This document shows, one piece after another, positions 8,872-16,774 of a stretch of 22,254 nt of DNA (positions are counted from its first letter, which is position 1; each line of letters starts with the position of its first letter). The DNA comes from Deinococcus marmoris (GTDB lineage Bacteria; Deinococcota; Deinococci; Deinococcales; Deinococcaceae). Both the position numbers and the translations under genes were made by a program. Location: NCBI RefSeq assembly GCF_001949125.1, contig NZ_MSTI01000027.1, positions 1 to 22,254 on the forward strand, given 5' to 3'. Under the pieces are notes generated by a model, which did not search any database, was not told where the DNA came from, and saw only the letters and a program-made list of their open reading frames with translations.

Positions 8872-9657
8872 CTAGTTCTGGTGGGGATCAAGCCGTTCCA
8901 GGACCTGATTCAGCCCGCCCTCTATTGCCCTGAACATTCCAGCCTGCTCCAGCACGCCAAGGAACTGTTCGTTTAAACCGCCCGGCGTCTGGTGTTCGTG
9001 AGACAGCGCCCCAAAGTCCACCGCCGCTGCTGTCTGGAGTGGGGTCAGTACCCCGGAGAAGATGGCCGCCACGTAACGCGAGGCCAGAGGTGCAGATACT
9101 CCTTTTCCAGCCAGCCATGCTGAGGTGGTTTCCATGTACTTCAACATGGCGGCCACGGTCGCTGTAGACGCTGACAGGGCCTCAAATGTTCGCTCGTCTG
9201 GGACCTCAATCACTGTTCCCAACTGCCCGAACAGGGCGGGGGCCGCAGGAGAAGATGGAAACAGTGGCGTGACGCCCTCACCAAGCTCCACGGCAGGCAG
9301 TGGGATGCTCCGGGCCAGGTCAGTGACTGGCGCAATGAGGTCAGCGAGTGCACGGACCGTAAACCCTGCCATCACACTGATGACCGTCAGATCTAAGCGG
9401 AAGGTCAGGGCGCTGAGGGTCGCCCGGGCATCCTGTGGGCGCAGGCAGAGCAGCAGCACAGACGCACCGTCAACAACGTGCTGGTTGCTCTCAGCAACCT
9501 GAACAGTAGGGAACTGTTGAGCCAGCTCAGCAGCAAGCTGGGCGTTGCGGGGTGAGAGCAGCACGCCGGGGGGCAGACCTGCCTGGTCCGTACGGCAGAG
9601 TCCCCGCACAATGGCTGCTGAGATGGCCCCCACACCAATGACTCCATAGACGGTCAT
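8872..9657 (-). CDS. proC: Pyrroline-5-carboxylate reductase-like protein (ProC family)
   Basis: The product is 261 aa, a normal length for the family. ProC makes L-proline from 1-pyrroline-5-carboxylate using NAD(P)H in the cytoplasm. An N-terminal Rossmann motif, YGVIGVGAISAAIVRGL, starts at residue 4. The segment CLRPQDA is the family-typical position after the third strand ('vKPqdv'). A dimerisation domain follows, with TPGGLNEQ at 224-231, where canonical ProC has SPGGTT. The loss of the two threonines after PGG suggests a divergent paralogue, perhaps with another imine or keto substrate. The start at 9657 (ATG, with ggagatcagg upstream) puts the Rossmann strand at the usual position; a 7-codon longer frame exists. 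The gene stands alone. Confidence 0.82.
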   Translation of the reverse strand: MTVYGVIGVGAISAAIVRGLCRTDQAGLPPGVLLSPRNAQLAAELAQQFPTVQVAESNQHVVDGASVLLLCLRPQDARATLSALTFRLDLTVISVMAGFTVRALADLIAPVTDLARSIPLPAVELGEGVTPLFPSSPAAPALFGQLGTVIEVPDERTFEALSASTATVAAMLKYMETTSAWLAGKGVSAPLASRYVAAIFSGVLTPLQTAAAVDFGALSHEHQTPGGLNEQFLGVLEQAGMFRAIEGGLNQVLERLDPHQN

Positions 9658-10268
9658 GATCCTGATCTCCAGAAACACACAGCCTCACAGCAGTGAATCT
9701 GGAGACCCGCATGTTGAACTCTCACCCCTTCGGAGAACAGCTTTAACTCTGGCGGCATACTGGGCCATCTTAAACCACTCTGTCGGGAGGGTCTGACACG
9801 GTGGCGAAATGACAGTCACCGAACGGATCAAGTGGACAATACTGGAACGTGAGAAGGCAGAGGCCTGAGCTGCTACGCCACCACCATATTCTCAAAAGCG
9901 CCGTCCAGCACTTCCTGCACAAACGCTCCAGGCACGCCCGCCTTCTCCTCAAATTGCCCGGTCCCCCGTGTCCGGGGAGCCTGCGTCACACAGAAGATGA
10001 CCTCTGTCTCCTCGCCTTACCCGTTTTGCACGCGCCGCTTCACTTCAGGCCGCAGCGGCTGAGTGAACTGCCACTTGGAGGGATCGCTGCTCACAACGCC
10101 TAATCATCTGGGGAGAATTGTCCTTTTGCGGCAGATTTCAGGCTGCTGGACCCCGCGCTCCAACCAAAACGCCTCAGCATCAAGGGTCCTACCGTGAGGC
10201 GGCCTGTCTCCGCCACATTGTGATTCAGGTTCTACGCCCTGTCCGGTTGGGGCATTTTAAAATCAGCA
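9658..10268. other. Intergenic region with decayed minus-strand coding sequence
   Basis: No intact gene is seen in these 611 bp. On the minus strand one frame from about 10190 down to 9873 stays protein-like but is cut by in-frame stops, TGA at about 10103 and TAA at about 10019. Its pieces read SDPSKWQFTQPLRPEVKRR and then EETEVIFCVTQAPR, with EKAGVPGAFVQEVLDGAFEN before the final stop at 9873. I do not recognise the family. It is best read as a pseudogene remnant. The plus-strand promoter for the gene at 10269 should lie near the AT-rich cattttaaaatc (about 10253-10264). Confidence 0.45.
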
Positions 10269-10538
10269 ATGAGCGGAAGCGTGTTTCAGCCCCTGCTGAT
10301 TCTGGGCGTCCCGGTGGGCCACGAGGTGGACCCGCAGGCGTGGGGAGCCTTGCAGCGTTACGCCGCCGACAAGTACGGTGCGGGCGTGGTGCTGAATGTC
10401 GGCGGTACGCCGGACGCCACCGCGCGGCCCCAGTTGCTGGGAAACTGGCCAGGCTGTACGGATGACGCCCTGGCCGATCTTGCCCCACACGTCAAACCGG
10501 TGTTCTTCAATCTGGACTGGTTGGAAGACGTCGCGTAA
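10269..10538 (+). CDS. Small hypothetical protein
   Basis: The product is 89 aa, with no family recognised. Codon use is strongly GC-biased at third positions and the frame is uninterrupted, which supports a real gene. Hydrophobic and acidic segments alternate (LLILGVPVGHEVDPQAWGAL; GAGVVLNVGGTPDATA; PVFFNLDWLEDVA), suggesting a small soluble alpha/beta protein with no signal peptide. The ATG at 10269 has no good ribosome-binding site. A GTG at 10281, just after gagcggaagc, is an alternative start that removes four residues. It lies 73 bp upstream of the photolyase-like gene in the same direction and may be co-transcribed with it. Confidence 0.65.
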   Translation: MSGSVFQPLLILGVPVGHEVDPQAWGALQRYAADKYGAGVVLNVGGTPDATARPQLLGNWPGCTDDALADLAPHVKPVFFNLDWLEDVA

Positions 10539-10611
10539 GCGCCGCTCCACACGCACCGACCTGCGCTTCAGGACACCGTGAGCCTCTGGTTGGGATGGCA
10601 CACTTCACTCG

Positions 10612-11991
10612 ATGCCGAAGCCGCCTGATTCCCTGCCCGCCAGCCTGCGGGACGTGCCGCCCGCCGAGCTGTTCCCAGACGTCTTCGCCAATGATTCACA
10701 CCATCAGGGCTTTGCGCAGGGCGGGCGAGCGGCAGCTCTTGAGGCACTGGCGAAGATTGATCCGGTGACCTACGGGCGGGACCGCTCCCACCTGGACGGC
10801 CACGTCAGCCGTCTCTCACCGTACCTGCGCCACGGCGTCCTGACCCTGGCCGAGGTGCGGGACGCGGCCCTGACCCACGCGCCGGACACCGCACCAAGCC
10901 GGGTATGGAAATACGTCAATGAGTTGAGCTGGCGCGACTATTCTGTGCGCGTCTACGCCGAGGTGGGCGAGCTGATCTGGCAGGACTTCGAGCCGTACAA
11001 AACCGGGCTGCACGCATCTGCCTACACCCACGAATTTCCCGCTGATATCGAGAACGGCACCACCGGAGCGGCCTGTATTGACGCGTGGTCTCAGGAACTG
11101 CGAGAGACGGGCTACCTGCACAACCACATTCGGATGTGGCTGGCCAGTTACGTGGTCCATCACCGACGGGTGTGGTGGCAAGGCGGGGCGTCGTGGTTCA
11201 TCACGCATCTGCTGGACGGCGATCCATCGTCGAACAACGTGGGCTGGCAGTGGGTGGCCAGCACCTGGCGGTCGTACCCGTATCTGTGGAACCGGGGCAA
11301 TCTGGTCAAGTACGCCGGGGACCGTTACTGCGCCGCCTGTCCCCTGGCAAACGCAGGCTGCCCCTTCGATGCCACCTACGCCGCTCTCTCAGAGAGGCTG
11401 TTTGAAAACAAGGAGGCCGCGCCTGGCGAGAGCGGCCATCTGGACCCCGAACGGTTGAAAGCCGTTCCCTGGGAGCCGCCGCACACCCCCAAAGGCGTCT
11501 CCAGTGCAGTGGTGTGGGTGCATGGGGACCGCCTGTCGCCCACCAACGAGGCGCTGGCCGCCTATCCGAAAGGGCCTGCTGTGTTCGTCTGGGATGACGA
11601 ACTGCTCGAAGAATGGACGGTCAGTGCCAAGCGCCAGACATTCATCCATGGGTGCGTGCAGGAGCTGCCTGCTCATGTTCTGCGCGGTGACGTGGCCGCC
11701 GAGGTGATCCGCTTTGCCCAGGCGCACGGGGCCGACACCGTGGCCACCACGCCCAGCCCCAGCCCGCGTTTCAGGGCCATCGTCACAGCGCTGGAGGCGG
11801 CGGGCCTGACGGTGCAACTGTGGGCGGAACCTGTGTTCGGGGAGAGCCTGAAGCCACTGGATCTGCGCGTCCACGGCGACTACTGGCGGCAGATCAGCGC
11901 CAGTGCGTTCGGCAAGGAACCCGCGCCGCCCAAACCCAAGCGGCCCCGTGCAAAAAAGGCCCAGTCGGCCAAGACCACAGCCGAGCAGTAA
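10612..11991 (+). CDS. Photolyase/cryptochrome-family protein with permuted domain order
   Basis: The 459-aa product carries the FAD-binding helical domain first: SRLSPYLRHGVL at 67-78, ELSWRDY at 104-110, YLHNHIRMWLASYVVHH at 168-184 and SSNNVGWQWVAST at 206-218. These match photolyase motifs of the flavin and DNA pocket. A Rossmann-like domain resembling the usually N-terminal antenna domain follows, from SAVVWVHGDRLSPTNEALAA (298-317) and FVWDDELLEE to about 410. Cysteines at 155, 240, 243 and 250, with CPF at 250-252, resemble the four-cysteine [4Fe-4S] set of FeS-type bacterial photolyases. A basic, proline/lysine-rich tail (436-459) could bind DNA. The family repairs UV photoproducts or senses light; repair is plausible here but unproven. 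The ATG at 10612 lacks a clear ribosome-binding site, so the start is less certain than the rest. Confidence 0.88.
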   Translation: MPKPPDSLPASLRDVPPAELFPDVFANDSHHQGFAQGGRAAALEALAKIDPVTYGRDRSHLDGHVSRLSPYLRHGVLTLAEVRDAALTHAPDTAPSRVWKYVNELSWRDYSVRVYAEVGELIWQDFEPYKTGLHASAYTHEFPADIENGTTGAACIDAWSQELRETGYLHNHIRMWLASYVVHHRRVWWQGGASWFITHLLDGDPSSNNVGWQWVASTWRSYPYLWNRGNLVKYAGDRYCAACPLANAGCPFDATYAALSERLFENKEAAPGESGHLDPERLKAVPWEPPHTPKGVSSAVVWVHGDRLSPTNEALAAYPKGPAVFVWDDELLEEWTVSAKRQTFIHGCVQELPAHVLRGDVAAEVIRFAQAHGADTVATTPSPSPRFRAIVTALEAAGLTVQLWAEPVFGESLKPLDLRVHGDYWRQISASAFGKEPAPPKPKRPRAKKAQSAKTTAEQ

Positions 11992-12043
11992 ACCCAGAGC
12001 AGCGCCGCATTGACGGACCTTCCCCAAACCCCAATACTGAATC

Positions 12044-12871
12044 ATGAAAAAATCTGCCTGGTGGCTGGGTCCGGTTCTGCTCGCGTCGTGTGCTCCAATG
12101 CAGTCTATGCAGACTCAGGCCCGCTGGGTGCCCATCGATCCACAGAACCTCCTGGTGTTCGACACCACCAAGGGGCGCATGATCGTCGAGATGCGCCCAG
12201 AACTGGCCCCCAAGGCCGTCGAGCGCATCAAGCTCCTGGCCCGCGAGAAGGTGTACGACGGCCTGCAGTTCCACCGGGTCATTGACCTCTTCGTCGTTCA
12301 GACGGGCAACCCCAACAACAAGGATGGAGGAACTTCCACCTACCCGAACCTCGAACCCGAGTTCTCGGCGAGGTTGCCCACCAAAACAGTCTGGCGACAG
12401 GTCACCGAGACCAGCGACGGCAATGCCGGTTTCCTGGGGACCATGCCGATTCTCACCGTGTCGGATGCCGAAACCCGGCGGCGCAACGTACCGGACTTCC
12501 AGGCCTGGGGCGCGTACTGCCCGGGCACGGCTGGCATGGGCCGGGGCGAGGCCCAGGACAGCGCCAATAGCGAGATCTTCTTTATGCGTGGGGCATCTTC
12601 ATTCCGGCTGGGCCTGCAATACACCGCGTGGGGGAATACGGTGATCGGGCGTGAGGTGATTACCTCAGTGATCGCTGGGGAACCCCCCACGAACCCGGAC
12701 ATCATGCAGCGCGTTCAGGTGGCCGCCGATCTGCCGGAAGGTGAGCGTCCCGTCGTCGAGATGATGGACACGCAGGGTCCAGCCTTCGCGCAACTGGTGG
12801 ACAGGGTGCGGCGGGAGAAGGGAGCGGATTTCAGCATCTGTGACATTCAGATGCCCACGCGGTTGAAATGA
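12044..12871 (+). CDS. Cyclophilin-type peptidyl-prolyl isomerase lipoprotein
   Basis: The 275-aa product has a short signal peptide ending in a lipobox (LASC, Cys16), so it is probably anchored on the outer face of a membrane. A cyclophilin domain follows, from LLVFDTTKGRMIVEMRPE. The core motif YDGLQFHRVIDLFVVQTGNP is at about residues 71-90 and includes the family arginine of FHRV. NSEIFFMRG occupies the place of the usual SQFFI segment. Cyclophilins interconvert proline cis/trans bonds and help extracytoplasmic protein folding. An insert near residues 95-160 makes it longer than minimal cyclophilins. The gene lies 52 bp after the photolyase-like gene; the ATG at 12044 has only a weak ribosome-binding site, which suggests some translational dependence. 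Confidence 0.92.
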   Translation: MKKSAWWLGPVLLASCAPMQSMQTQARWVPIDPQNLLVFDTTKGRMIVEMRPELAPKAVERIKLLAREKVYDGLQFHRVIDLFVVQTGNPNNKDGGTSTYPNLEPEFSARLPTKTVWRQVTETSDGNAGFLGTMPILTVSDAETRRRNVPDFQAWGAYCPGTAGMGRGEAQDSANSEIFFMRGASSFRLGLQYTAWGNTVIGREVITSVIAGEPPTNPDIMQRVQVAADLPEGERPVVEMMDTQGPAFAQLVDRVRREKGADFSICDIQMPTRLK

Positions 12872-13015
12872 GACTGCCTGGCGTATGACGCGAGTGCGCA
12901 CGAGTTGCGTTCGGGACTCCAGATTCCGTTCCGATTGAGACCTGGCAGCGGGGGAAACACTGAGATTCAGCCGCAACACGCCGTCCCCCAGTAACCTTTC
13001 CCGAATCTCCGAACT

Positions 13016-13876
13016 TCACACCCCCTTTCTGGGATCGAAGACGTCGCGCAGGCCGTCGCCGAGCAGGTTAAAGGCCAGGACGGTAACCAGAATGGCGAGC
13101 GCCGGGGCGCTGGAAGCCCACGGGGCCTGCGCGATGTAATTGCGGGTTTCAGAGACCATCGCGCCCCATTCAGGGGTGGGAGGTTGTGCGCCGAAGCCGA
13201 TGAATCCCAGTCCTGCGGCGGTCAGAATGGCGTTGCCCACGTCGAAACTGCCCTGCACCAGCAGTGGGGCCAGTGAATTGGGCAGCAGGTGCCGGAAGGC
13301 CACTCGACTTTGTGAACTGCCCAGCGCGCGGGCCGCCTCCACAAACTCACGCTCACGCAGCGCCAGCACCTGGGCACGGATCAGGCGGGCGTAGGTGGGC
13401 CACGACACCACCGCCACGGCGATCATGACGTTGGTCAGGCTCGGCCCCAGTGCCGCCGAGATGGCCATGGCCAGGATCAGGCCTGGAAAAGCCAGAAAGA
13501 TATCGGTGACGCGCATGATCACCTCGTCCCACCAGCCGCCCAGCAGCCCGGCCACCAGGCCCGCTGCCGAACCCACCAGCAGTGAGGCCAGCATGACGCT
13601 CACGCCGATGCCCAGCGAGATGCGTGCGCCGCTGAGAACCCGCGTCAGCACGTCGCGGCCCAGTTGATCGGTCCCCAGCAGGTGGGCCGCAGACGGTGGG
13701 GCCAGTCGCGCGGCCAGATCCTGCGTGCTGGGACTGCCCACCAGCAGCGGTCCCAGCACGGCCAACAGCACCAGCAAGACCAGCAGCACCAGCCCGATCA
13801 TGGCCCCACTGTTGCGCCGGAAACGCCGCCAGACCGCGTTGCCCGTGCCCCTCTGTGCAACAAGGGCAGCCGTCAC
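13016..13876 (-). CDS. Peptide/nickel-type ABC transporter permease (DppC-like)
   Basis: The product is a 286-aa inner-membrane permease of the DppC/OppC/GsiD type. An N-terminal cytoplasmic RRF.RNSGAMIGL segment leads into a membrane helix, and the HLLGTDQLGRDVLTRVLSGAR motif is the hallmark of this permease class. The EAA loop, which contacts the ATPase, reads FVEAARALGSSQSRVAFRHL. GTG at 13876 is chosen as start because it overlaps the upstream permease stop by 4 nt (GTGA), a typical translational coupling; the longer open frame upstream only shadows the partner gene. It pairs with the next gene as a heterodimeric channel. Confidence 0.93.
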   Translation of the reverse strand: MTAALVAQRGTGNAVWRRFRRNSGAMIGLVLLVLLVLLAVLGPLLVGSPSTQDLAARLAPPSAAHLLGTDQLGRDVLTRVLSGARISLGIGVSVMLASLLVGSAAGLVAGLLGGWWDEVIMRVTDIFLAFPGLILAMAISAALGPSLTNVMIAVAVVSWPTYARLIRAQVLALREREFVEAARALGSSQSRVAFRHLLPNSLAPLLVQGSFDVGNAILTAAGLGFIGFGAQPPTPEWGAMVSETRNYIAQAPWASSAPALAILVTVLAFNLLGDGLRDVFDPRKGV

Positions 13877-14880
13877 GAGAAGCTGATCCGGGGGTCGAAG
13901 AAGCCGTAGGCCAGATCCACCAGCAGGTTGACCACCGAGTACGCCAGTCCCGCGATCAGCGTGACGCCCATGACTGCCGGAAAGTCCAGACTGATGGCGG
14001 AGGTGGTGGCGTAACCGCCGATGCCCGGCCATGAAAAAATCGTTTCAGTCAGCACCGCGCCAGTCAGCAGGCTGCCGAACAGGCTGCCCAGCACCGTCAG
14101 CACAGGCAAAGCAGCGTTGCGAACTGCGTGCTTGCCAATCACCCGTGCTGGGGTGAGTCCCTTGGAGCGTGCCGTACGGATGTAGTCCTGAGACAGCACC
14201 TCCAGCAGCGCGCTGCGGGTCATGCGGGTGAGGAGCGCCGCCGAGTACGCCCCCAGCACCAGTGCAGGCAGGATCAGGTGCCGCAGTCCGTCCCAGAACA
14301 CTGCCGGATCGCGGGCCAGCAGGCTGTCGATCAGGACCAGGCCCGTGTGGGTGGGCGGAGCCAGGCTGTAGACGTCCAGGCGGCCTGGTCCCGGGAGCCA
14401 GCCCAGGCGTTCATGGAACAGCGTCAGGGCCAGAATGGCCAGCCAGTACACCGGAGTCGCTCCCCCCAGCAGCGCGAAGGTCCGCGCCAGCAGGTCGGGT
14501 GGCCGCCCCTGATACAAAGCGGCGATCACCCCCAGGGGCAGACCGATCAGCACTGCAAAAACGACGGCCACCAGTGTCAGTTCCAGTGTCGCTGGGAAGA
14601 AAGCGCGCAGATCATTGACGATTCCGTTCTGGGTTCGCAGTGAGGTTCCCATGTCGCCGCGCAGCAACTGACCCATGTAGATCACGTACTGCGTCGCCAG
14701 AGGTTTGTTTAGGCCGTTGCGCTCGCGGAAGTCGGCCAGTTGTTCTTCGCGGGCGTTGTTGCCCATCGCTGCCGCCGCCGGATCGGAGGGCAGCGCGTGC
14801 GAGATCAGGAACGCGCCCAGCGTCACGCCCCACAGCACCAGAACCATCAGGGCGAGGCGGCGCAGAATGTAGGTCAGCAT
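13873..14880 (-). CDS. Peptide/nickel-type ABC transporter permease (DppB-like)
   Basis: The product is a 335-aa permease of the DppB/OppB type. MLTYILRRLALMVLVLWGVT is the standard first membrane helix. RGDMGTSLRTQNGI is the conserved periplasmic segment. The EAA loop reads DYIRTARSKGLTPARVIGKH, and ETIFSWPGIGGYATTSAI is a strong family motif near the C terminus. The ATG at 14880 has a perfect aggagg site 6 nt upstream. It follows the binding-protein gene after 66 bp containing a hairpin, and overlaps the DppC-like gene by 4 nt. No ATPase gene follows, so DppD/DppF-type subunits must be encoded elsewhere. Confidence 0.95.
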   Translation of the reverse strand: MLTYILRRLALMVLVLWGVTLGAFLISHALPSDPAAAAMGNNAREEQLADFRERNGLNKPLATQYVIYMGQLLRGDMGTSLRTQNGIVNDLRAFFPATLELTLVAVVFAVLIGLPLGVIAALYQGRPPDLLARTFALLGGATPVYWLAILALTLFHERLGWLPGPGRLDVYSLAPPTHTGLVLIDSLLARDPAVFWDGLRHLILPALVLGAYSAALLTRMTRSALLEVLSQDYIRTARSKGLTPARVIGKHAVRNAALPVLTVLGSLFGSLLTGAVLTETIFSWPGIGGYATTSAISLDFPAVMGVTLIAGLAYSVVNLLVDLAYGFFDPRISFS

Positions 14881-14896
14881 TGGGCCTCCTGAATGT

Positions 14897-14933
14897 GAAG
14901 GGGCGGCCCGCAGAAATACAGCGAGCCGCCTTC
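14897..14933 (-). promoter_or_regulatory. Intercistronic hairpin between binding protein and permeases
   Basis: An imperfect inverted repeat pairs gaaggggcggcccgc (14897-14911) with gcgagccgccttc (14921-14933) around a 9-nt loop, with a two-base bulge and one mismatch. There is no T tract. Its place between a binding-protein gene and its permease genes suggests an mRNA-stabilising or partly terminating hairpin that raises the binding-protein level; this is inference. Confidence 0.5.
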
Positions 14934-14946
14934 CGTGTTGAGAGGA

Positions 14947-16551
14947 CTATTTCTTGCTGATCTTCTCGAACTGCACGTCGCCGTTGGCGTTGCGGTTGAA
15001 GCCGGAGATGCCCGCCTGGAGAACCACAGGTTTATAGGGCTGATACAGGATGGCGAAGGGGCCGTCCTTGGCCAGCAGCGCCGTGAGCTGCCCGTACTCT
15101 GCCAGGCGCTTGGGGGCGTTGGTTTCGATGGCTGCCGTTTGTGCCAGCTTGCTGGCCGCCGCGTTGTCCCAGCCGTTGCGCCACGCCAGCGATTTGGCAG
15201 CGTAGTCGCTCAGTGGGGTGCCGTTGCCGTCGGCATCGGGGTAATCAGGACTCCAGTCGGCCTGGATCAGAGGAGCCTTCTGGGCACGGTAGGTGGTGTA
15301 CAGCTCGGAATTGACCATCTGCTTGATGTTGGCCTTGATACCGATTTTGGCGAGATCCGCCTGAATCTTGGCGGCCAGATCCTGGCACGGCACCCCACCC
15401 GAACACGAGCCAGTGCTGACCAGGAAATCCACGCTGAAGCCGTCCGCCTTGCCTGCTGCCTTCATCAGCTCTTTTGCCTTGGCGACGTTGTTGGGATAGT
15501 AGATTTTGGGGTCTGATCCAGTCAGTCCAATGGGAATGATGGTCTGCGTTTTGCGCCCCAGGCCCTGCAGCAAACTGTCGATCATGCCGTCTTGATCGAT
15601 GGCGTAGCGCACCGCCTCGCGCACGCGGGCGTCCTCAAAGGGCATCCCCTTGGCCGAGTTCATGCCCAGATACGACAGCATGAAGGTGTCGGTTTTGAGC
15701 GCCTTGAGTTTGGGATTGTTCTGCGCAGCCTTGAAGGCGTCGGGCGTGTAGTTCCAGGCCACATCGATCTCGCCAGAGTTCAGAGAGCTTTGCTGCACGG
15801 AAGATTCAGTCATGTAGCGCAGGATCACGCGTTTGATATTGGGTGACTTGCGAAAGGCGTTGGGGTTGACATCCAGCGCCACCTGCGCGCTGCGGTCCCA
15901 GCGGTTGAGCATAAACGGTCCGCTGCCGGCCGAATGGTCTTTGAGCCAGGCCGTGCCGAAATCACCCTTGACCTCGTGCGCTTTGGCCTCGGCGGCATCG
16001 ACGACGCCCCCCACGTTGAAAGTCAGCAGCGCCAGCACGATGTTCGGGTTAGCGGTCTTGGGAATGTCCATGACCACCGTCTTGGCGTCGGGCGCGCTCA
16101 GTGACTTGGCAGTGATGTTCGCCACGTCGGTCAGGAGGAAGCTGGACGGCGTTTTGAGCGCGATCACGCGGGTCAGGGAATAGATCACGTCGGCGGCGGT
16201 GACGGGCCGCCCGGTGCTGAATGTGGCGTCGCGCAGCTTGAAGGTGATCCGTGAGCCAGTGGGTGTGGGTGTCACCTTCCAACTCGACGCCAGCCGGGGC
16301 TTGAGGGTTTTGAGATCGTTGCCCTCGTAAATCACCAGTGTGTCGTAGAGGTTACCTGCCACCAGTGAGCCGCTGAATTCGTAGGACACGCCGGGATCAA
16401 GGGTGATCAGATCGGAAAAGTCTCCGCCGATGACCAGGGTGCTTTGCCGTGCGTTCTGGGCACTTGCAAGCGACAAACCCAGCGAGAGCGCCAGCGCGAG
16501 GCCCCGAGAGAACGTATGAATCTTCTGAGCGGACGCAGTCTGCTGTGACAT
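14947..16551 (-). CDS. ABC transporter family-5 solute-binding protein (operon with permeases)
   Basis: The product is a 534-aa SBP_bac_5 (DppA/OppA) family protein, the ligand-capturing part of the importer formed with the two permeases downstream. A Sec signal peptide (RGLALALSLGLSLASAQ) spans about residues 16-32 and has no lipobox. The mature start LVIGGDFSDLITLDPGVSYEF and the segment ITFKLRDATFSTGRPVTAAD are family landmarks. The start at 16551 is chosen because ggag lies 8 nt upstream; another ATG 4 codons earlier overlaps that site. A cysteine pair in the mature part (CSGGVPC, about 384-390) could form a disulfide. It is only distantly similar to the other binding protein (6765-8330), so the two probably have different ligands. 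Confidence 0.95.
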   Translation of the reverse strand: MSQQTASAQKIHTFSRGLALALSLGLSLASAQNARQSTLVIGGDFSDLITLDPGVSYEFSGSLVAGNLYDTLVIYEGNDLKTLKPRLASSWKVTPTPTGSRITFKLRDATFSTGRPVTAADVIYSLTRVIALKTPSSFLLTDVANITAKSLSAPDAKTVVMDIPKTANPNIVLALLTFNVGGVVDAAEAKAHEVKGDFGTAWLKDHSAGSGPFMLNRWDRSAQVALDVNPNAFRKSPNIKRVILRYMTESSVQQSSLNSGEIDVAWNYTPDAFKAAQNNPKLKALKTDTFMLSYLGMNSAKGMPFEDARVREAVRYAIDQDGMIDSLLQGLGRKTQTIIPIGLTGSDPKIYYPNNVAKAKELMKAAGKADGFSVDFLVSTGSCSGGVPCQDLAAKIQADLAKIGIKANIKQMVNSELYTTYRAQKAPLIQADWSPDYPDADGNGTPLSDYAAKSLAWRNGWDNAAASKLAQTAAIETNAPKRLAEYGQLTALLAKDGPFAILYQPYKPVVLQAGISGFNRNANGDVQFEKISKK

Positions 16552-16641
16552 GAGGTTCTCCATTTGAAACACGACCGAGTGATGCAGAACAGCGTTCAGG
16601 TCACGCTTCCTAAACCAGTTTCCAGAAGGGGTTGGGTGCCT

Positions 16642-16670
16642 GTATTCAACGTAAGGTGGTCGGCGTTCAA
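16642..16670 (-). promoter_or_regulatory. Possible promoter of the ABC importer operon
   Basis: On the minus strand ttgaac (16670-16665) and gaatac (16647-16642) are spaced by 17 bp, about 90 bp upstream of the start codon at 16551. The -10 match is poor, so this is a weak prediction. Confidence 0.3.
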
Positions 16671-16774
16671 CATACTCCTTATCTGCTCTCCATGCAGTCA
16701 GTCCTGAGTGTCAGGAAAGCGGTGCCGTATTCAGGCAGTGGGAGCGCCATCCTCGACGGATTCTCGTTTCAGAC

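Noticed and set aside
12962..13009. Terminator between the PPIase gene and the DppC-like gene (gagattc/gaatctc)
   Set aside because: The arms are only 7 bp, the loop is over 30 nt, and no T tract follows on either side.
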